Positions 15,282-24,204 of a stretch of 64,000 nt of DNA are shown here, one piece after another. The stretch covers positions 32,834-96,833 of the forward strand of contig JAIXWG010000016.1 in the NCBI GenBank assembly GCA_027482245.1, written 5' to 3'. The first letter of the stretch is position 1. The number at the start of each line of letters is the position of its first letter. Source of the DNA: Acetobacteraceae bacterium (GTDB lineage Bacteria; Pseudomonadota; Alphaproteobacteria; Acetobacterales; Acetobacteraceae). A program made the position numbers and the translations under genes. The notes below the pieces were generated by a model that was given only the letters and a program-made list of their open reading frames with translations, was not told the DNA's origin and searched no databases.

Positions 15282-17306
15282 CTACGCCGCCAGCCCGCGC
15301 TTCCTGAGCAGCGCGTCCACCGCCGGCTTGCGCCCCCGGAACCCGACATAGAGTTCCATCGGGTCCCGCGTATCCCCCGCCTCGAACACCGACTTCAGCC
15401 GCGCGGCCAGTTCCGGGTGGAAGGGGTCGCCCGCTTCCTCGAAGGCCTCGAAGCCGTCGGCGTCCAGCACCTCGGCCCAGAGGTAGAAGTAGTAGCCCGC
15501 GGCATAGCCGCCGCCGGCGAAGAGGTGGCCGAAATGGATCGGACGGTGGCGCAGGCCGATCGCCTCCGGCATGCCGATCCCGCGCAGGAAGTCGCTTTCG
15601 AAGGCGGCGAGGTCGAGCGTTTCCGGCGCGGCCACGCGGTGCAGCGCCAGGTCGATCAGGGCGGAGGAGACGTATTCCACCGTCGCGAAGCCCTGCCCCT
15701 CGTTCCGCGCCGCCAGCAGCTTCTCCAGTACCGCCTCCGGCAACGGCTCCCCCGTCTCCACGTGGCGCGCGTAGCGGCGCAGCACGTCCGGCACGCTCAG
15801 CCAGTTTTCCATCACCTGCGAGGGGAACTCGACGAAATCGCCCAGCACCGCGGTGCCGGACTGCGACGGGTAGCGCGCCGTGCTCAGCAGCCCGTGCAGC
15901 GCATGGCCGAACTCGTGAAAGAGCGTGCGCGCATCGTCGAAGGACAGCAACGTGGGGGATGCCTTCGCCACGTTGTTGTTGTTGACGATGATGGGTGAGA
16001 CGCGCCCGTCCAGCGCATCCGCCACGCGGAAGCTGCTCATCCAGGCGCCGGACCGCTTGCCCGCGCGGGCGAAGTTGTCGAGCAGGAAGACGCCGCGATG
16101 CGTGCCGTCGCTGTCCGTCACCTCAAAGGCCCGCACATCCGGGTGGTAGCGCGGGATGTCGGCCCGTTCCTCGAAGCGGATGCCGAAGAGGCGCTTCGCG
16201 GTGTCGAAGACCGCGGCCAGCATCGCGTCCAGCGCGAAATAGGGCTTGAGCGCGCCGGCATCGATCTCGTGCTTCTGCTGGCGGGCGCGCTCCGCCCAGA
16301 AGCGCCAGTCCCAGGCCTCGATCGGGTCGTTGTGGCCGGCGGCGCGGGCCATGGCGGCCAGTTCCTCGCGCTCCGCCGCCGCGCGGGCCTTGGCGGGCTC
16401 CCACGCCGCGCGCAGCAGGCCCTCGGCCGCTTCCGGCGTACGGGCCATGGTGTCCACCAGCCGGTATTCCGCGAAATCGGCGTGGCCGAGCAGCCGGGCG
16501 CGTTCCGCCCGCAGGGCCAGGATCTCCTTCACCAGCGCCGCATTGTCGCGGTCGGGGTGCAGCGCTCCGCGGGCGACCCAGGCGCGCCAGGCACGCTCCC
16601 GCAACGCGCGCTCCGTCGAGAAGGTCAGGAAGGGCTCGACGGATGACCGCGCGAGGGTGATGACGTAGCCATCCTGCCCGCGTTCCTTCGCGGCCTCCCG
16701 CGCCGCCTGCACCAGGCTGTCGGGCAGGCCGCCCAGCTGGTTCTCGGCCAGCGCCATGGTCCAGTCATTCTCATCCGCCAGCACGTTCTGGCCGAAGCTG
16801 GTGTGCAGCGTGGCGAGGCGCGTGGACAGCTCCGTCAGCCGGTCGCGCGTCGCCTGGTCCAGCGCCGCGCCGGCCCGCACCAGGCCCTGGTAGCGCCGGT
16901 CCAGCAGGCGCCGCTGGTCGGGGGCGAGGCCGAGGCCGTCGATCCGCCCGTGCAGCGCCGCGACGCGCCGGAAGATGCCGGGATCGAGCGCGATGGCGGA
17001 GCGGTGGCGGGCCAGCTTCGGCGCCCAGTCGCGTTCCACCGCCTGCAGCTCCGGCGTCGCCTGGCTGAGCGTCAGGTTGAAGAAGACGGAGGCGATGCGG
17101 GTCAGCAGGCCGCCGGCGCGTTCCAGCGCCTCCATCGTATTGGCGAAGTCGGGCTCGGCCGGGTTGTCGCCGATGGCGGCGATCTCCGCGCGATGCGCCT
17201 CCAGCGCCGCCTCGAAGGCGGGCCCGAAATGCTCGGCCCGGATCAGGTCGAAGGGCGGCACGCCGAAGGGGGTGGTCCAGGGGGCGAGGAGCGGGTTCTC
17301 GGTCAT
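15282..17306 (-). CDS. M3 family metallopeptidase (oligopeptidase A / dipeptidyl carboxypeptidase)
   Basis: 674 residues, in range for Dcp/PrlC. The zinc motif is in LFHEFGHALHGLLS (HExxH), with the downstream Glu in the helix that follows. The closing part (FGHLFAGGGYAAGYYFYLWAE, FEEAGDPFHPELAARLKS) is typical of M3A enzymes, which degrade short peptides in the cytoplasm. No signal peptide. The start at 17306 (MTENPLLAPWTTPFGVPPFD) matches the common family N-terminus. It is convergent with ychF and divergent from the MetE-like gene. Confidence 0.92.
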   Translation of the reverse strand: MTENPLLAPWTTPFGVPPFDLIRAEHFGPAFEAALEAHRAEIAAIGDNPAEPDFANTMEALERAGGLLTRIASVFFNLTLSQATPELQAVERDWAPKLARHRSAIALDPGIFRRVAALHGRIDGLGLAPDQRRLLDRRYQGLVRAGAALDQATRDRLTELSTRLATLHTSFGQNVLADENDWTMALAENQLGGLPDSLVQAAREAAKERGQDGYVITLARSSVEPFLTFSTERALRERAWRAWVARGALHPDRDNAALVKEILALRAERARLLGHADFAEYRLVDTMARTPEAAEGLLRAAWEPAKARAAAEREELAAMARAAGHNDPIEAWDWRFWAERARQQKHEIDAGALKPYFALDAMLAAVFDTAKRLFGIRFEERADIPRYHPDVRAFEVTDSDGTHRGVFLLDNFARAGKRSGAWMSSFRVADALDGRVSPIIVNNNNVAKASPTLLSFDDARTLFHEFGHALHGLLSTARYPSQSGTAVLGDFVEFPSQVMENWLSVPDVLRRYARHVETGEPLPEAVLEKLLAARNEGQGFATVEYVSSALIDLALHRVAAPETLDLAAFESDFLRGIGMPEAIGLRHRPIHFGHLFAGGGYAAGYYFYLWAEVLDADGFEAFEEAGDPFHPELAARLKSVFEAGDTRDPMELYVGFRGRKPAVDALLRKRGLAA

Positions 17307-17348
17307 GCGATAGTTGTGGGGTGCCGCCCCCCGCGGGTCCAGGGCACC

Positions 17349-17376
17349 TCGACAGGATCGCCCGATCCGCTAGCGT
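17349..17376 (+). promoter_or_regulatory. Candidate promoter with internal palindrome upstream of the MetE-like gene
   Basis: TCGACA (17349-17354) and TAGCGT (17371-17376) are 16 bases apart. The spacer begins with a perfect palindrome GGATCG-CC-CGATCC (17355-17368). A repressor bound there would block polymerase. The hexamers match the consensus only partly. Confidence 0.3.
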
Positions 17377-17408
17377 CAGCGCCAAGCATACCGGGACGGA
17401 ACGTGACC

Positions 17409-18581
17409 ATGCAGCGCAGCGAGACCCGCATCCTGACCACGCATACCGGCAGCCTGCCGCGCCCGGCCGCGCTGACGAAACTCTATGCACGGCGCGTGCG
17501 GGGGGAGGCGGTGGACCCCGCGGCGATCGAGGCCGAGGGCCGCGCGGCGCTTGCCGGCATCATCCCGAAGCAGATCGAAAGCGGGCTCGACATCATCAAC
17601 AATGGCGAGCAGCAGCGGGAGAGCTTCGTGCTGTATCTCCGCCACCGCCTGAGCGGGCTCGGCGACAGCAGCAGCCGCACGGGCTGGGCGGACCTTGATG
17701 CCTATCCCGACTACAAGCAGCAGGTGAAGGAGCTGGCGGGGAAGCAGGAAGCCGTGACCAACACGGATTTCCTCCCCGCCGCGATCGGGGAGGTCCGCTA
17801 CCTCGACCCCGCCGCGGTGAACGACGAATGCACGGATTTCAGGACGGCGCTGGCGGCGCATTCCGGCAGCTATGCGGAGGCGTTCCTGACCGCGCCCTCC
17901 CCCGGCATCATCGGCTCCATCGTGCAGAACCGGCACTACGCGACGGAGGAAGCCTATCTGGCGGCGCTGGGCGATGCGCTGCGCGTGGAATACGAGGCGA
18001 TCGTCGCGCAGGGCTTCCTGCTGCAGCTGGATTGCCCGGACCTGGCGCTGGAACGGCATTGCTCCTATCGCGACCGCCCGCTGTCCGATTTCCTTGGCTT
18101 CTGCGAACGCGTCATCACCGCGATCAATCGCGCCATCGCCAACATCCCGCGCGACCGCGTGCGGCTGCATGTCTGCTGGGGCAACTATGAGGGCCCGCAT
18201 GACCACGACGTGCCGCTGGAGGACATCCTGCCCATCGTGACGCAGGCCAAGGTCGGCGGCTTCGTGCTACCCTTCGCCAACCCGCGCCACGCGCATGAAT
18301 ACAAGATCTTCGAACGCAAGCCGCTGGCGGAGGACCAGATCCTGGTCGCCGGCGTGCTCGACACCACCACCAACTTCATCGAGCATCCGCAGGTCGTGGC
18401 TGACCGGATCGAGCAGGTGGCGCGGGTGATGGGCGATCCGCGGCGCGTGCAGGCCGGCACGGATTGCGGTTTCGATACCTCCGCGGGGCGCGGCCGCGTG
18501 GCGAATGACGTGGTCTGGGCGAAGCTGAAGTCGATGCGCCAGGGCGCGGAGATCGCCTCCGCCCGCCTGTTCAGGAACTGA
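17409..18581 (+). CDS. Cobalamin-independent methionine synthase family protein (MetE C-terminal-domain type)
   Basis: 390 residues forming one TIM barrel like the catalytic half of MetE. It opens TRILTTHTGSLPRP. The zinc ligands of the family are recognisable: His and Cys in RLHVCWGNYEGPH, Glu in NPRHAHEYKIFE, and Cys in QAGTDCGFDTSAG. Such half-length proteins are often called MetE but also include thiol methyltransferases and coenzyme-M-type alkyl transferases, so the substrate is open. ATG at 17409; an in-frame GTG at 17403 is also possible. It stands alone, divergent from the M3 peptidase gene. Confidence 0.85.
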   Translation: MQRSETRILTTHTGSLPRPAALTKLYARRVRGEAVDPAAIEAEGRAALAGIIPKQIESGLDIINNGEQQRESFVLYLRHRLSGLGDSSSRTGWADLDAYPDYKQQVKELAGKQEAVTNTDFLPAAIGEVRYLDPAAVNDECTDFRTALAAHSGSYAEAFLTAPSPGIIGSIVQNRHYATEEAYLAALGDALRVEYEAIVAQGFLLQLDCPDLALERHCSYRDRPLSDFLGFCERVITAINRAIANIPRDRVRLHVCWGNYEGPHDHDVPLEDILPIVTQAKVGGFVLPFANPRHAHEYKIFERKPLAEDQILVAGVLDTTTNFIEHPQVVADRIEQVARVMGDPRRVQAGTDCGFDTSAGRGRVANDVVWAKLKSMRQGAEIASARLFRN

Positions 18582-18586
18582 TCGCG

Positions 18587-18745
18587 ATGTGCTGGTTCTG
18601 CATGGGCCCCGACGCGCACGGGCTGCGCGCCGAGGCGATCGAGGATGAGGAGGAGGAGGAGGAGGAGGCGCCGCCGCCGGTTCAGGAAACCGGCGCGCCC
18701 ACTGCCTCCAGCGCCGCGCGGGCCACTTCCATGTCATCGGAGTAG
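18587..18745 (+). CDS. Small CxxC-containing acidic ORF (52 aa)
   Basis: ATG at 18587, six bases after the MetE-like stop; TAG at 18743-18745. The product starts MCWFCMGPDAHG (a CxxC pair), then has an acidic run of seven consecutive Glu encoded by pure GAG repeats, then a Ser/Ala tail. Its 3' half overlaps the end of the GlcG-like gene on the other strand, so the tail may be an artefact of antisense coding. CWFC followed by MGPDAHG recalls short N-terminal Cys motifs of small metalloproteins, but I recognise no family. Confidence 0.4.
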   Translation: MCWFCMGPDAHGLRAEAIEDEEEEEEEAPPPVQETGAPTASSAARATSMSSE

Positions 18746-19107
18746 TGGCCGCCGGAGACGCCGATGGCGCCGATCATCTGCCCTTCCTCCATCACGGGAT
18801 AGCCGCCGCCGAAGATGGTCAGGCGCGGCGTGTGCGTGATGCCGTGCAGCAGCGGCGGGTCGTTCTTGATGAAGTCCCACCAGACATGGGTGGCGATGCC
18901 GAAGGATGACGCGGTCCAGGCCTTGTCCTGTGCGATCTGGATGGCGAGGTGCGCGGCGCCGTCCATGGCGTGGAAGGCCTTGAGCTGGCCGCATTCATTC
19001 ACCACGGCGATGCACATCGCCTTCTTGAGTTCCCGCGATTTAGCCACCGCGGCCTCGATCATCCGCTGCGCGGTGTCGCCATCGATGCTGCGCTTGATGA
19101 TGGACAT
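18682..19107 (-). CDS. GlcG/HbpS family heme-binding-type protein
   Basis: 141 residues, full length for the GlcG/DUF336 family (HbpS-like fold). Typical motifs: AMCIAVVNECGQLKAFHAMD, KAWTASSF, IFGGGYPV and GAIGVSGG. Members bind heme or sense redox state, or act as accessory proteins in catabolic operons; the precise role is rarely known. It is co-oriented with and 11 bases downstream of the OYE-type flavoenzyme gene, which suggests they share an operon and a cofactor or substrate context. No signal peptide, so it is probably cytoplasmic. Confidence 0.88.
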   Translation of the reverse strand: MSIIKRSIDGDTAQRMIEAAVAKSRELKKAMCIAVVNECGQLKAFHAMDGAAHLAIQIAQDKAWTASSFGIATHVWWDFIKNDPPLLHGITHTPRLTIFGGGYPVMEEGQMIGAIGVSGGHYSDDMEVARAALEAVGAPVS

Positions 19108-19118
19108 TGGCGTTCCCC

Positions 19119-21083
19119 CTATACCGCCCGCGCGGCGATCTGAGCCTCGACCAGCGCCACCGCCACGCGGCGCGGCGCATAGGCATCGCCGACGAGATGC
19201 GTGCGCTCCACTCCGGCCCGCTTCAGGGCATCGACCAGGCCGTTGCGCGCTTCCGCCTGGCCGATCCAGAGCAGCGCGGCGCAATCCTCCACCCAGCCTT
19301 CCCGCCCCGTGAGGTAGTGGCGCAGCACCACCGCGCCGCCCTCGATCCGCACGGGCGCCATGGAGGTGCGGAATTCCGCGCCGGCCTTGTCCAGCTCCCG
19401 CAGCGTCGCGATGCGCGACACCATGGGCAATTCGCGGAAGGGCTCGAAGAAGCGCGTCGTCACCATCAGTTTGCCGAGCGGCGCCACGGCTTCCGCGATG
19501 GCAGCGGCCCAGTAGTAGCCATCCTCGTCCATCAGCAGGATGCGCTTCGCGGGGCCACCGCGCAGCGATGCGAGGTCGCCGATGGAGGTCGGCGCCAGCA
19601 CCGGCACGCTGCCATCGCCGGGCAGCGAGGGCGCCACCGCCTGCGCGCCCGCCGCCACGATCACGGCATGCGGCTGCTCCGCGAGGATCTTCGGGAGTGT
19701 CGCTTCCTCGCCGAGGCGAAGTTCGACACCAGCGCGCTGCAGCGCGCCTTCCTGGAACAGGGTCAGGTGCCGGACCTCGCCGCCCAGCGGGAAGTGGCTG
19801 GCATCGCGGAACTTGCCGCCGAGCACCTGGTCGCGCTCGAACAGCACCACGCGATGCCCGCGGTCCGCCGCGGTGCGTGCGGCCTCCATCCCCGCCGGGC
19901 CGCCGCCCACGACGACGACGGTGTTGCGCACGGCACGCTTCAGCTTGCCGAAGAAATGCTCCCGCCCCGCCAGCGGGTTGGTGGAGCAGCCGATGGGCTC
20001 GCCGCTGGAAATCCAGTCCCAGCACTGGTTGCAGGCGATGCAGCGGCGGATTTCCGCCGCGCGCCCCGTCCGCGCCTTGTTCGCCCAGTCGGGATCGACG
20101 ATCAGCGCGCGGCACAGCCCGACCATGTCGCCGTCGCCGGAGGCGACGATGCTCTCCGCCTGTTCCGGCGTCTGCACGCGCGTGGATTGCACGACGACGC
20201 AACCGTCGCCAACCGCGCGCTTCACCGCGGCCTGGATGCCCCGATAGGATTCCTGCGGCCAGTGGCGGTCCGGCAGGTGCGTGTCGATGGTGTTGAAGTT
20301 GCCCTGGCTGAGCGAGACGTAGTCGCAGAGTCCCTCCCGCGCCAGGCGCGCCGCGATCTCGCAGGCCTGGTCGGCATCGATGCCGCCCTGGGTGAATTCC
20401 TCCACCGCCAGGCGATAGCCGATGATGGCGCGATGGCCGATGCGCCGGCGCACGCCCTGCAGGATTTCCGTCGGAAAGCGCAGCCGGTTCTCCAGGCTGC
20501 CGCCATAGCGGTCGTCGCGCTTGTTCGTGTAGGGGGAGACGAACTGGCCGATCAGGTGGCCCTGCGCGCCATGGATCTCCACGCCATCGGCGCCGGTCTC
20601 CATGGCGTTGAGCGAGGCGGAGACGAAGGCCTCCACCATCTGCTCCACCTCCACCGTCGTCAGCGCATGCGGCGTGCCGCCGGATCGCGGGCAGGGAATG
20701 GCGGAGGGCGCCAGCAAGGTGCCGACGCGGCGGCCCAGGTGCTGGCGGCCGCCATGGTTGAGCTGGAAGACGAAGAGCGCGCCGGCATCATGCACCTGGG
20801 CGACGAGCTTCCGCAGGCCGGGGATGGGCCCGCGGTCGAACAGGGGAATGGCCTGCGGCGTCACCGCATCGCCGGGATGCACGCGCGCGGCTTCGCTGAC
20901 CACCACGCCCGCGCCGCCCTCCGCCACGGTGCGATAGAAGGCCAGCATGCGGTCGCCGACGCGGTTCTGCTCCGCGAGGTTGGAGGTGGTGGCCACGCGC
21001 ATGACACGGTTGCGCGACCTGGCCGCACCGATGCTGATCGGCGTGAACAGCCTTGGAAAAGCCTGAACGCTTCCGCCGTCCAT
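19119..21083 (-). CDS. NADH:flavin oxidoreductase / 2,4-dienoyl-CoA reductase-type flavoenzyme
   Basis: 654 residues with the three-part architecture of 2,4-dienoyl-CoA reductase and trimethylamine dehydrogenase. An OYE-like FMN barrel (1 to about 360; GADGVEIHGAQGHLIGQF and DDRYGGSLENR) is followed by 4Fe-4S ligands in CIACNQCW plus a Cys in GCSTNP, then an FAD/NAD domain starting VVVVGGGPAGMEAAR. It reduces an activated double bond or demethylates an amine, with electrons passing FAD to FeS to FMN. Start behind GGGAGGA. Operon with the GlcG-like gene; divergent from tctBAC, so the transporter may import its substrate. Confidence 0.88.
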   Translation of the reverse strand: MDGGSVQAFPRLFTPISIGAARSRNRVMRVATTSNLAEQNRVGDRMLAFYRTVAEGGAGVVVSEAARVHPGDAVTPQAIPLFDRGPIPGLRKLVAQVHDAGALFVFQLNHGGRQHLGRRVGTLLAPSAIPCPRSGGTPHALTTVEVEQMVEAFVSASLNAMETGADGVEIHGAQGHLIGQFVSPYTNKRDDRYGGSLENRLRFPTEILQGVRRRIGHRAIIGYRLAVEEFTQGGIDADQACEIAARLAREGLCDYVSLSQGNFNTIDTHLPDRHWPQESYRGIQAAVKRAVGDGCVVVQSTRVQTPEQAESIVASGDGDMVGLCRALIVDPDWANKARTGRAAEIRRCIACNQCWDWISSGEPIGCSTNPLAGREHFFGKLKRAVRNTVVVVGGGPAGMEAARTAADRGHRVVLFERDQVLGGKFRDASHFPLGGEVRHLTLFQEGALQRAGVELRLGEEATLPKILAEQPHAVIVAAGAQAVAPSLPGDGSVPVLAPTSIGDLASLRGGPAKRILLMDEDGYYWAAAIAEAVAPLGKLMVTTRFFEPFRELPMVSRIATLRELDKAGAEFRTSMAPVRIEGGAVVLRHYLTGREGWVEDCAALLWIGQAEARNGLVDALKRAGVERTHLVGDAYAPRRVAVALVEAQIAARAV

Positions 21084-21110
21084 GCGCCGGATGTCCTCCC
21101 GATTGCGGCC

Positions 21111-21139
21111 AGCCTACCGGCACAAGGTTGTACGGACAA
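21111..21139 (-). promoter_or_regulatory. Candidate promoter for the flavoenzyme gene, overlapping direct repeats
   Basis: Read on the minus strand: TTGTCC (21139-21134), a 17-base spacer and TAGGCT (21116-21111). The same DNA carries two direct repeats ACAAGGT at 21122-21128 and 21136-21142, one helical turn and a half apart, a possible activator or repressor site shared with the divergent tctBAC operon. Confidence 0.35.
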
Positions 21140-21206
21140 GGTAGCTTGCGCGACCCGCGGGGATCGGGCGATGCTGGACGCGGGAAGAAACGACACCAGG
21201 AATGCC

Positions 21207-21683
21207 ATGGCGCGCCTTGATGCTGCGGTCAGCCTGTTCTGGGTCCTGCTCGGCATCGCGCTGTGCTGGAGTTCGACGCAGCTTGGGTTGAGCGACCCGA
21301 GCGGGCCGGGCTCCGGCCTGTTCCCCTTCCTCGCGGGGCTGCTGGTGCTGGGCAGCGGCGTCGGGCTGCTGGTGCGGCACGTGGTCACGGGCGGCCAGCC
21401 CGCGCCGGGGGAGGAGATCGCCCCGCAATTCTGGGAAGCGCCGGGCGCGCCCTTCCGCGTTGTCGTGCTGATCCTCGTCGTCGGCGGCATGATCGTGGCG
21501 GTGCCCTGGCTCGGCTTCGCACTGGCGGGGGCCATCGGGCTGCCGATCCTGTTCCGCGTCATCGCGCCGGAGAAATCCTGGGTCACCGCCATCATCACCG
21601 GCATCATCGCCGCCGGCAGCATGCATCTGCTGTTCGCGGTCGCGCTCGGCACGCCGCTGCCGCGCGGCTCGCTGGGGTTCTGA
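21207..21683 (+). CDS. tctB: Tripartite tricarboxylate transporter small membrane subunit TctB
   Basis: 158 residues with four hydrophobic segments (LFWVLLGIALCW; GLFPFLAGLLVLGSGVGLLV; VVVLILVVGGMIVAVPWLG; SWVTAIITGIIAAGSMHLLF), the usual TctB profile. The motif GPGSGLFPF between the first two helices is characteristic. It forms the inner-membrane complex with TctA and the periplasmic TctC. ATG at 21207 with AGGA upstream; a longer start at 21171 is possible. It begins a five-gene operon tctB-tctA-tctC-racemase-fold-ridA. Confidence 0.85.
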   Translation: MARLDAAVSLFWVLLGIALCWSSTQLGLSDPSGPGSGLFPFLAGLLVLGSGVGLLVRHVVTGGQPAPGEEIAPQFWEAPGAPFRVVVLILVVGGMIVAVPWLGFALAGAIGLPILFRVIAPEKSWVTAIITGIIAAGSMHLLFAVALGTPLPRGSLGF

Positions 21684-21686
21684 ACC

Positions 21687-23183
21687 ATGGACCCGATGGG
21701 CGGCCTTCTCGCGGGGTTCGAGGTCATCCTGACCTGGCAGAACATCCAGTTCATCTTCATCGGCAGCGTCATCGGCACGCTGATCGGCGTGCTGCCCGGC
21801 ATCGGCCCGCTGGCCGCGCTGTCGCTGCTGCTGCCGGCCACGGTCGCGCTGCCGCCGGTCGGCGCGGTGGCGATGCTCTGCGCCATCTTCTACGGGTCGA
21901 TGTATGGCGGATCGATCACGTCGATCCTGGTGAACATCCCGGGCGAGGCCGCCTCGGTCGTCACCTGCCTCGATGGCTACGCCATGGCGAAGCAGGGGCG
22001 CGCTGGCGCAGCGCTGGGGATGGCGGCGCTGGGGTCCTTCATCGCGGGCACGCTCGGCATCATCGTGCTGTGCCTGGCGGCGCCGATGCTGGGCGCCTTC
22101 GCCATCCGCATGGGACCGCCGGAATACGCGGCGCTGATGCTGCTGGGCCTGGCCTGCACCATCCTGATGATCCAGGGATCGGCGCTGAAGGGCGCGATCA
22201 TGATCGGGCTCGGCGCCTGGCTGGCCGCGATCGGCATGGACATCGTGACCGGCGAGTTCCGCTTCACCGCGGGCAGCGTCGATCTCTCCGCGGGGATCGA
22301 GCTGCTGGCCGTCGTGATCGGGCTGTTCGGCGTGTCGGAGATCCTGCTGAACGTGGAGCAGGCGGCGCGCGGCATGGCGGTGAAGGCGAAGCTGTCCGGC
22401 CTGTGGCCGACGCGCGCGGACTGGAAGGCATCCTGGGCGCCGATCCTGCGGGGCAGCGGGCTCGGCTTCGCCATCGGCCTGCTGCCGGGCGGCGGTCCCG
22501 TCACGGCGTCCTTCCTCTCCTACGCCGTGGAGCGGCGGGTGGGGAAGAACCCGGAGACCTTCGGCAAGGGCCGGATCGAGGGCGTGGCGGGGCCGGAGGC
22601 CGCGAACAACGCGGCGGTGTCGTCGGGCATGATCCCGCTGCTCTCGCTCGGCATTCCCGGCAATGCGGTGACGGCGCTGCTGATGGGCGCGCTGATCATC
22701 AACGGCGTACAGCCCGGCCCGACGATGATGATCGACCGCGCCGACGTCTTCTGGGGCGTGGTCGCCAGCCTCTACATCGGCAATGTCTTCCTGCTGGTGC
22801 TGAATCTGCCGCTGGTGGGGCTCTGGGTGCAGCTGCTGCGCGTGCCCTATGCGGTGCTGTTCCCGGCCATCCTGCTGCTGGCGCTGGTCGGCACCTATTC
22901 GGCCAACCGGAACCTCTTCGACCTCTGGGTCATGCTCGGCTTCGGCGTGGTGGGCTGGTTCCTGCGCAAGCTCGGCTACGAATTGGCGCCGCTGGTGCTG
23001 GCCTTCGTGCTGGCGCCGCTGCTGGAACAGTCGCTGCGCCAATCCATGGTGATGTCGCCCGACGGGGCGATGATCTTCCTCCAGCGCCCGCTGGCCGCGG
23101 TGATGATCGCCGCGGCCGTCGGGATCCTTCTGCTGGTCGTCTTCAAGCGCAAAACAACAACCCTTGTGGGAGGAACAGCATGA
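21687..23183 (+). CDS. tctA: Tripartite tricarboxylate transporter permease TctA
   Basis: 498 residues, full length, about twelve membrane segments. The family signature runs from LPGIGPLAALSLLLP through AIFYGSMYGGSITSILVN to IPGEAASVVTCLDGY, and the repeat LLPGGGPVTASFLSY occurs in the second half. It moves a carboxylate across the inner membrane with the proton or sodium gradient, receiving it from TctC. Starts 3 bases after tctB and its stop overlaps the tctC ATG. Confidence 0.95.
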   Translation: MDPMGGLLAGFEVILTWQNIQFIFIGSVIGTLIGVLPGIGPLAALSLLLPATVALPPVGAVAMLCAIFYGSMYGGSITSILVNIPGEAASVVTCLDGYAMAKQGRAGAALGMAALGSFIAGTLGIIVLCLAAPMLGAFAIRMGPPEYAALMLLGLACTILMIQGSALKGAIMIGLGAWLAAIGMDIVTGEFRFTAGSVDLSAGIELLAVVIGLFGVSEILLNVEQAARGMAVKAKLSGLWPTRADWKASWAPILRGSGLGFAIGLLPGGGPVTASFLSYAVERRVGKNPETFGKGRIEGVAGPEAANNAAVSSGMIPLLSLGIPGNAVTALLMGALIINGVQPGPTMMIDRADVFWGVVASLYIGNVFLLVLNLPLVGLWVQLLRVPYAVLFPAILLLALVGTYSANRNLFDLWVMLGFGVVGWFLRKLGYELAPLVLAFVLAPLLEQSLRQSMVMSPDGAMIFLQRPLAAVMIAAAVGILLLVVFKRKTTTLVGGTA

Positions 23184-24202
23184 CCATCACCCGACGCGGC
23201 CTGCTCGCCACCGGCGCCGCATTGCCCTTCGCCGGCGCCGCCCTGGCGCAGGACACGCACCCCGCGCGCGCCGCCCTCAACGCCATCAAGCCCGCGGGCT
23301 ATCCGCGGGAGCCGATCGAGATGGTCGTCGTCTATCCCGCCGGCGGCGGAATGGACATCACCGGCCGCGTCGTGCAGCGCTTCTTCGAGCGTGTGACGGG
23401 CGAGCGTTCCTTCGTGAACAACCGCACCGGCGGCGCGGGGCTGGTCGGCCATACCTGGCTCGCGACCCAGGCGCCGCATGACGGGCACGCCATCGGCATC
23501 ATAGCGAACCTGGTGATCTCCGACGCCGCGCGATCCCAGGGACGCTGGCAGGTCAGCGACCTCGACCATATCGCGCACCTCAATGCCGAACCGCTGAACC
23601 TGATGGTGAATGCGGAAGGTCCCTTCAAGACGGGCGGGCTGCGCGGGTTGCTGGAAGCGGCGCGGGCCCGGCCGGGAACCATCCGCGTGGCGAATGTCGT
23701 CGGCGGCTACTACGAATACCTGATCGAGCAGCTGGAACAGGCCAGCGGCTCGCGCTTCCTCAAGGTGCCGTTCCAGGGCGGTGGCCCCGGCATCACCGCG
23801 CTGCTCGGCAACAACGTCGACCTCGCCTTCGGCTTCTTCGCGGAGGTGCGCGGCCACATGCAGGGCAACCGCCTGCTGCCCATCGCGGTGACGGGCCGCC
23901 AGCCCACCGCCTTCCTGCCGGAAACGCCGACGGTGAACAGCGTGATCGGGCGGGATGACGTGAACTGGGGCGTCAGCCGCTGGATCGCGGTGCCGAAGGC
24001 GGTGCCGGCGGATCGCAAGGCCTGGCTGGCCGCGGCCTTCCGCGCCGCCGTCGCCGACCCCGCGCTGGTCGAGGAATTCCGCAACCTCGGCGCGCTGCCC
24101 GATCCGGACCTCAACACGCCGGAGAAGCTGAACGCCGCGGTGGCGCAGATGGCGGAAGCCGAGCGCGCCTACCTCGTCGCCTCCGGCCGCGCGACGCGCT
24201 GA
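23180..24202 (+). CDS. tctC: Tripartite tricarboxylate transporter binding protein TctC (Bug family)
   Basis: 340 residues with a Tat-like signal (TRRGLLATGAALPFAG, cut after ALAQ). The Bug-family ligand loop appears as YPAGGGMDITGRVVQ, with NNRTGGAGLVGH after it. It binds a carboxylate in the periplasm for TctAB. Its position in a complete tctBAC set makes it the dedicated binding protein, unlike the orphan Bug genes further on. GGGAGGAA precedes the start, which overlaps the tctA stop as ATGA. Confidence 0.9.
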   Translation: MTITRRGLLATGAALPFAGAALAQDTHPARAALNAIKPAGYPREPIEMVVVYPAGGGMDITGRVVQRFFERVTGERSFVNNRTGGAGLVGHTWLATQAPHDGHAIGIIANLVISDAARSQGRWQVSDLDHIAHLNAEPLNLMVNAEGPFKTGGLRGLLEAARARPGTIRVANVVGGYYEYLIEQLEQASGSRFLKVPFQGGGPGITALLGNNVDLAFGFFAEVRGHMQGNRLLPIAVTGRQPTAFLPETPTVNSVIGRDDVNWGVSRWIAVPKAVPADRKAWLAAAFRAAVADPALVEEFRNLGALPDPDLNTPEKLNAAVAQMAEAERAYLVASGRATR

Positions 24203-24204
24203 CC

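Noticed and set aside
12947..15349. 800-codon minus-strand frame opposite pth and ychF
   Set aside because: Antisense shadow of two well-known housekeeping genes; no ribosome-binding site or motif.
18647..18668. (GAG)n tract as CRISPR- or satellite-like repeat
   Set aside because: Only seven contiguous trinucleotides, in one place and without spacers; a simple microsatellite. No CRISPR array found anywhere in the window.
19107..21683. 858-codon plus-strand frame opposite the flavoenzyme gene
   Set aside because: Only its last 158 codons (TctB) are real. The rest is antisense to the OYE-type gene and has His/Arg/Gln-rich shadow composition.
21263..24202. Open frame of 979 codons in another phase over the tctA/tctC genes
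   Set aside because: It is the +1 shadow of strongly recognisable TctA and a frame that merely runs into TctC. Its first 650 residues are Arg/Gly/Ala-rich without motifs, as expected for high-GC DNA.
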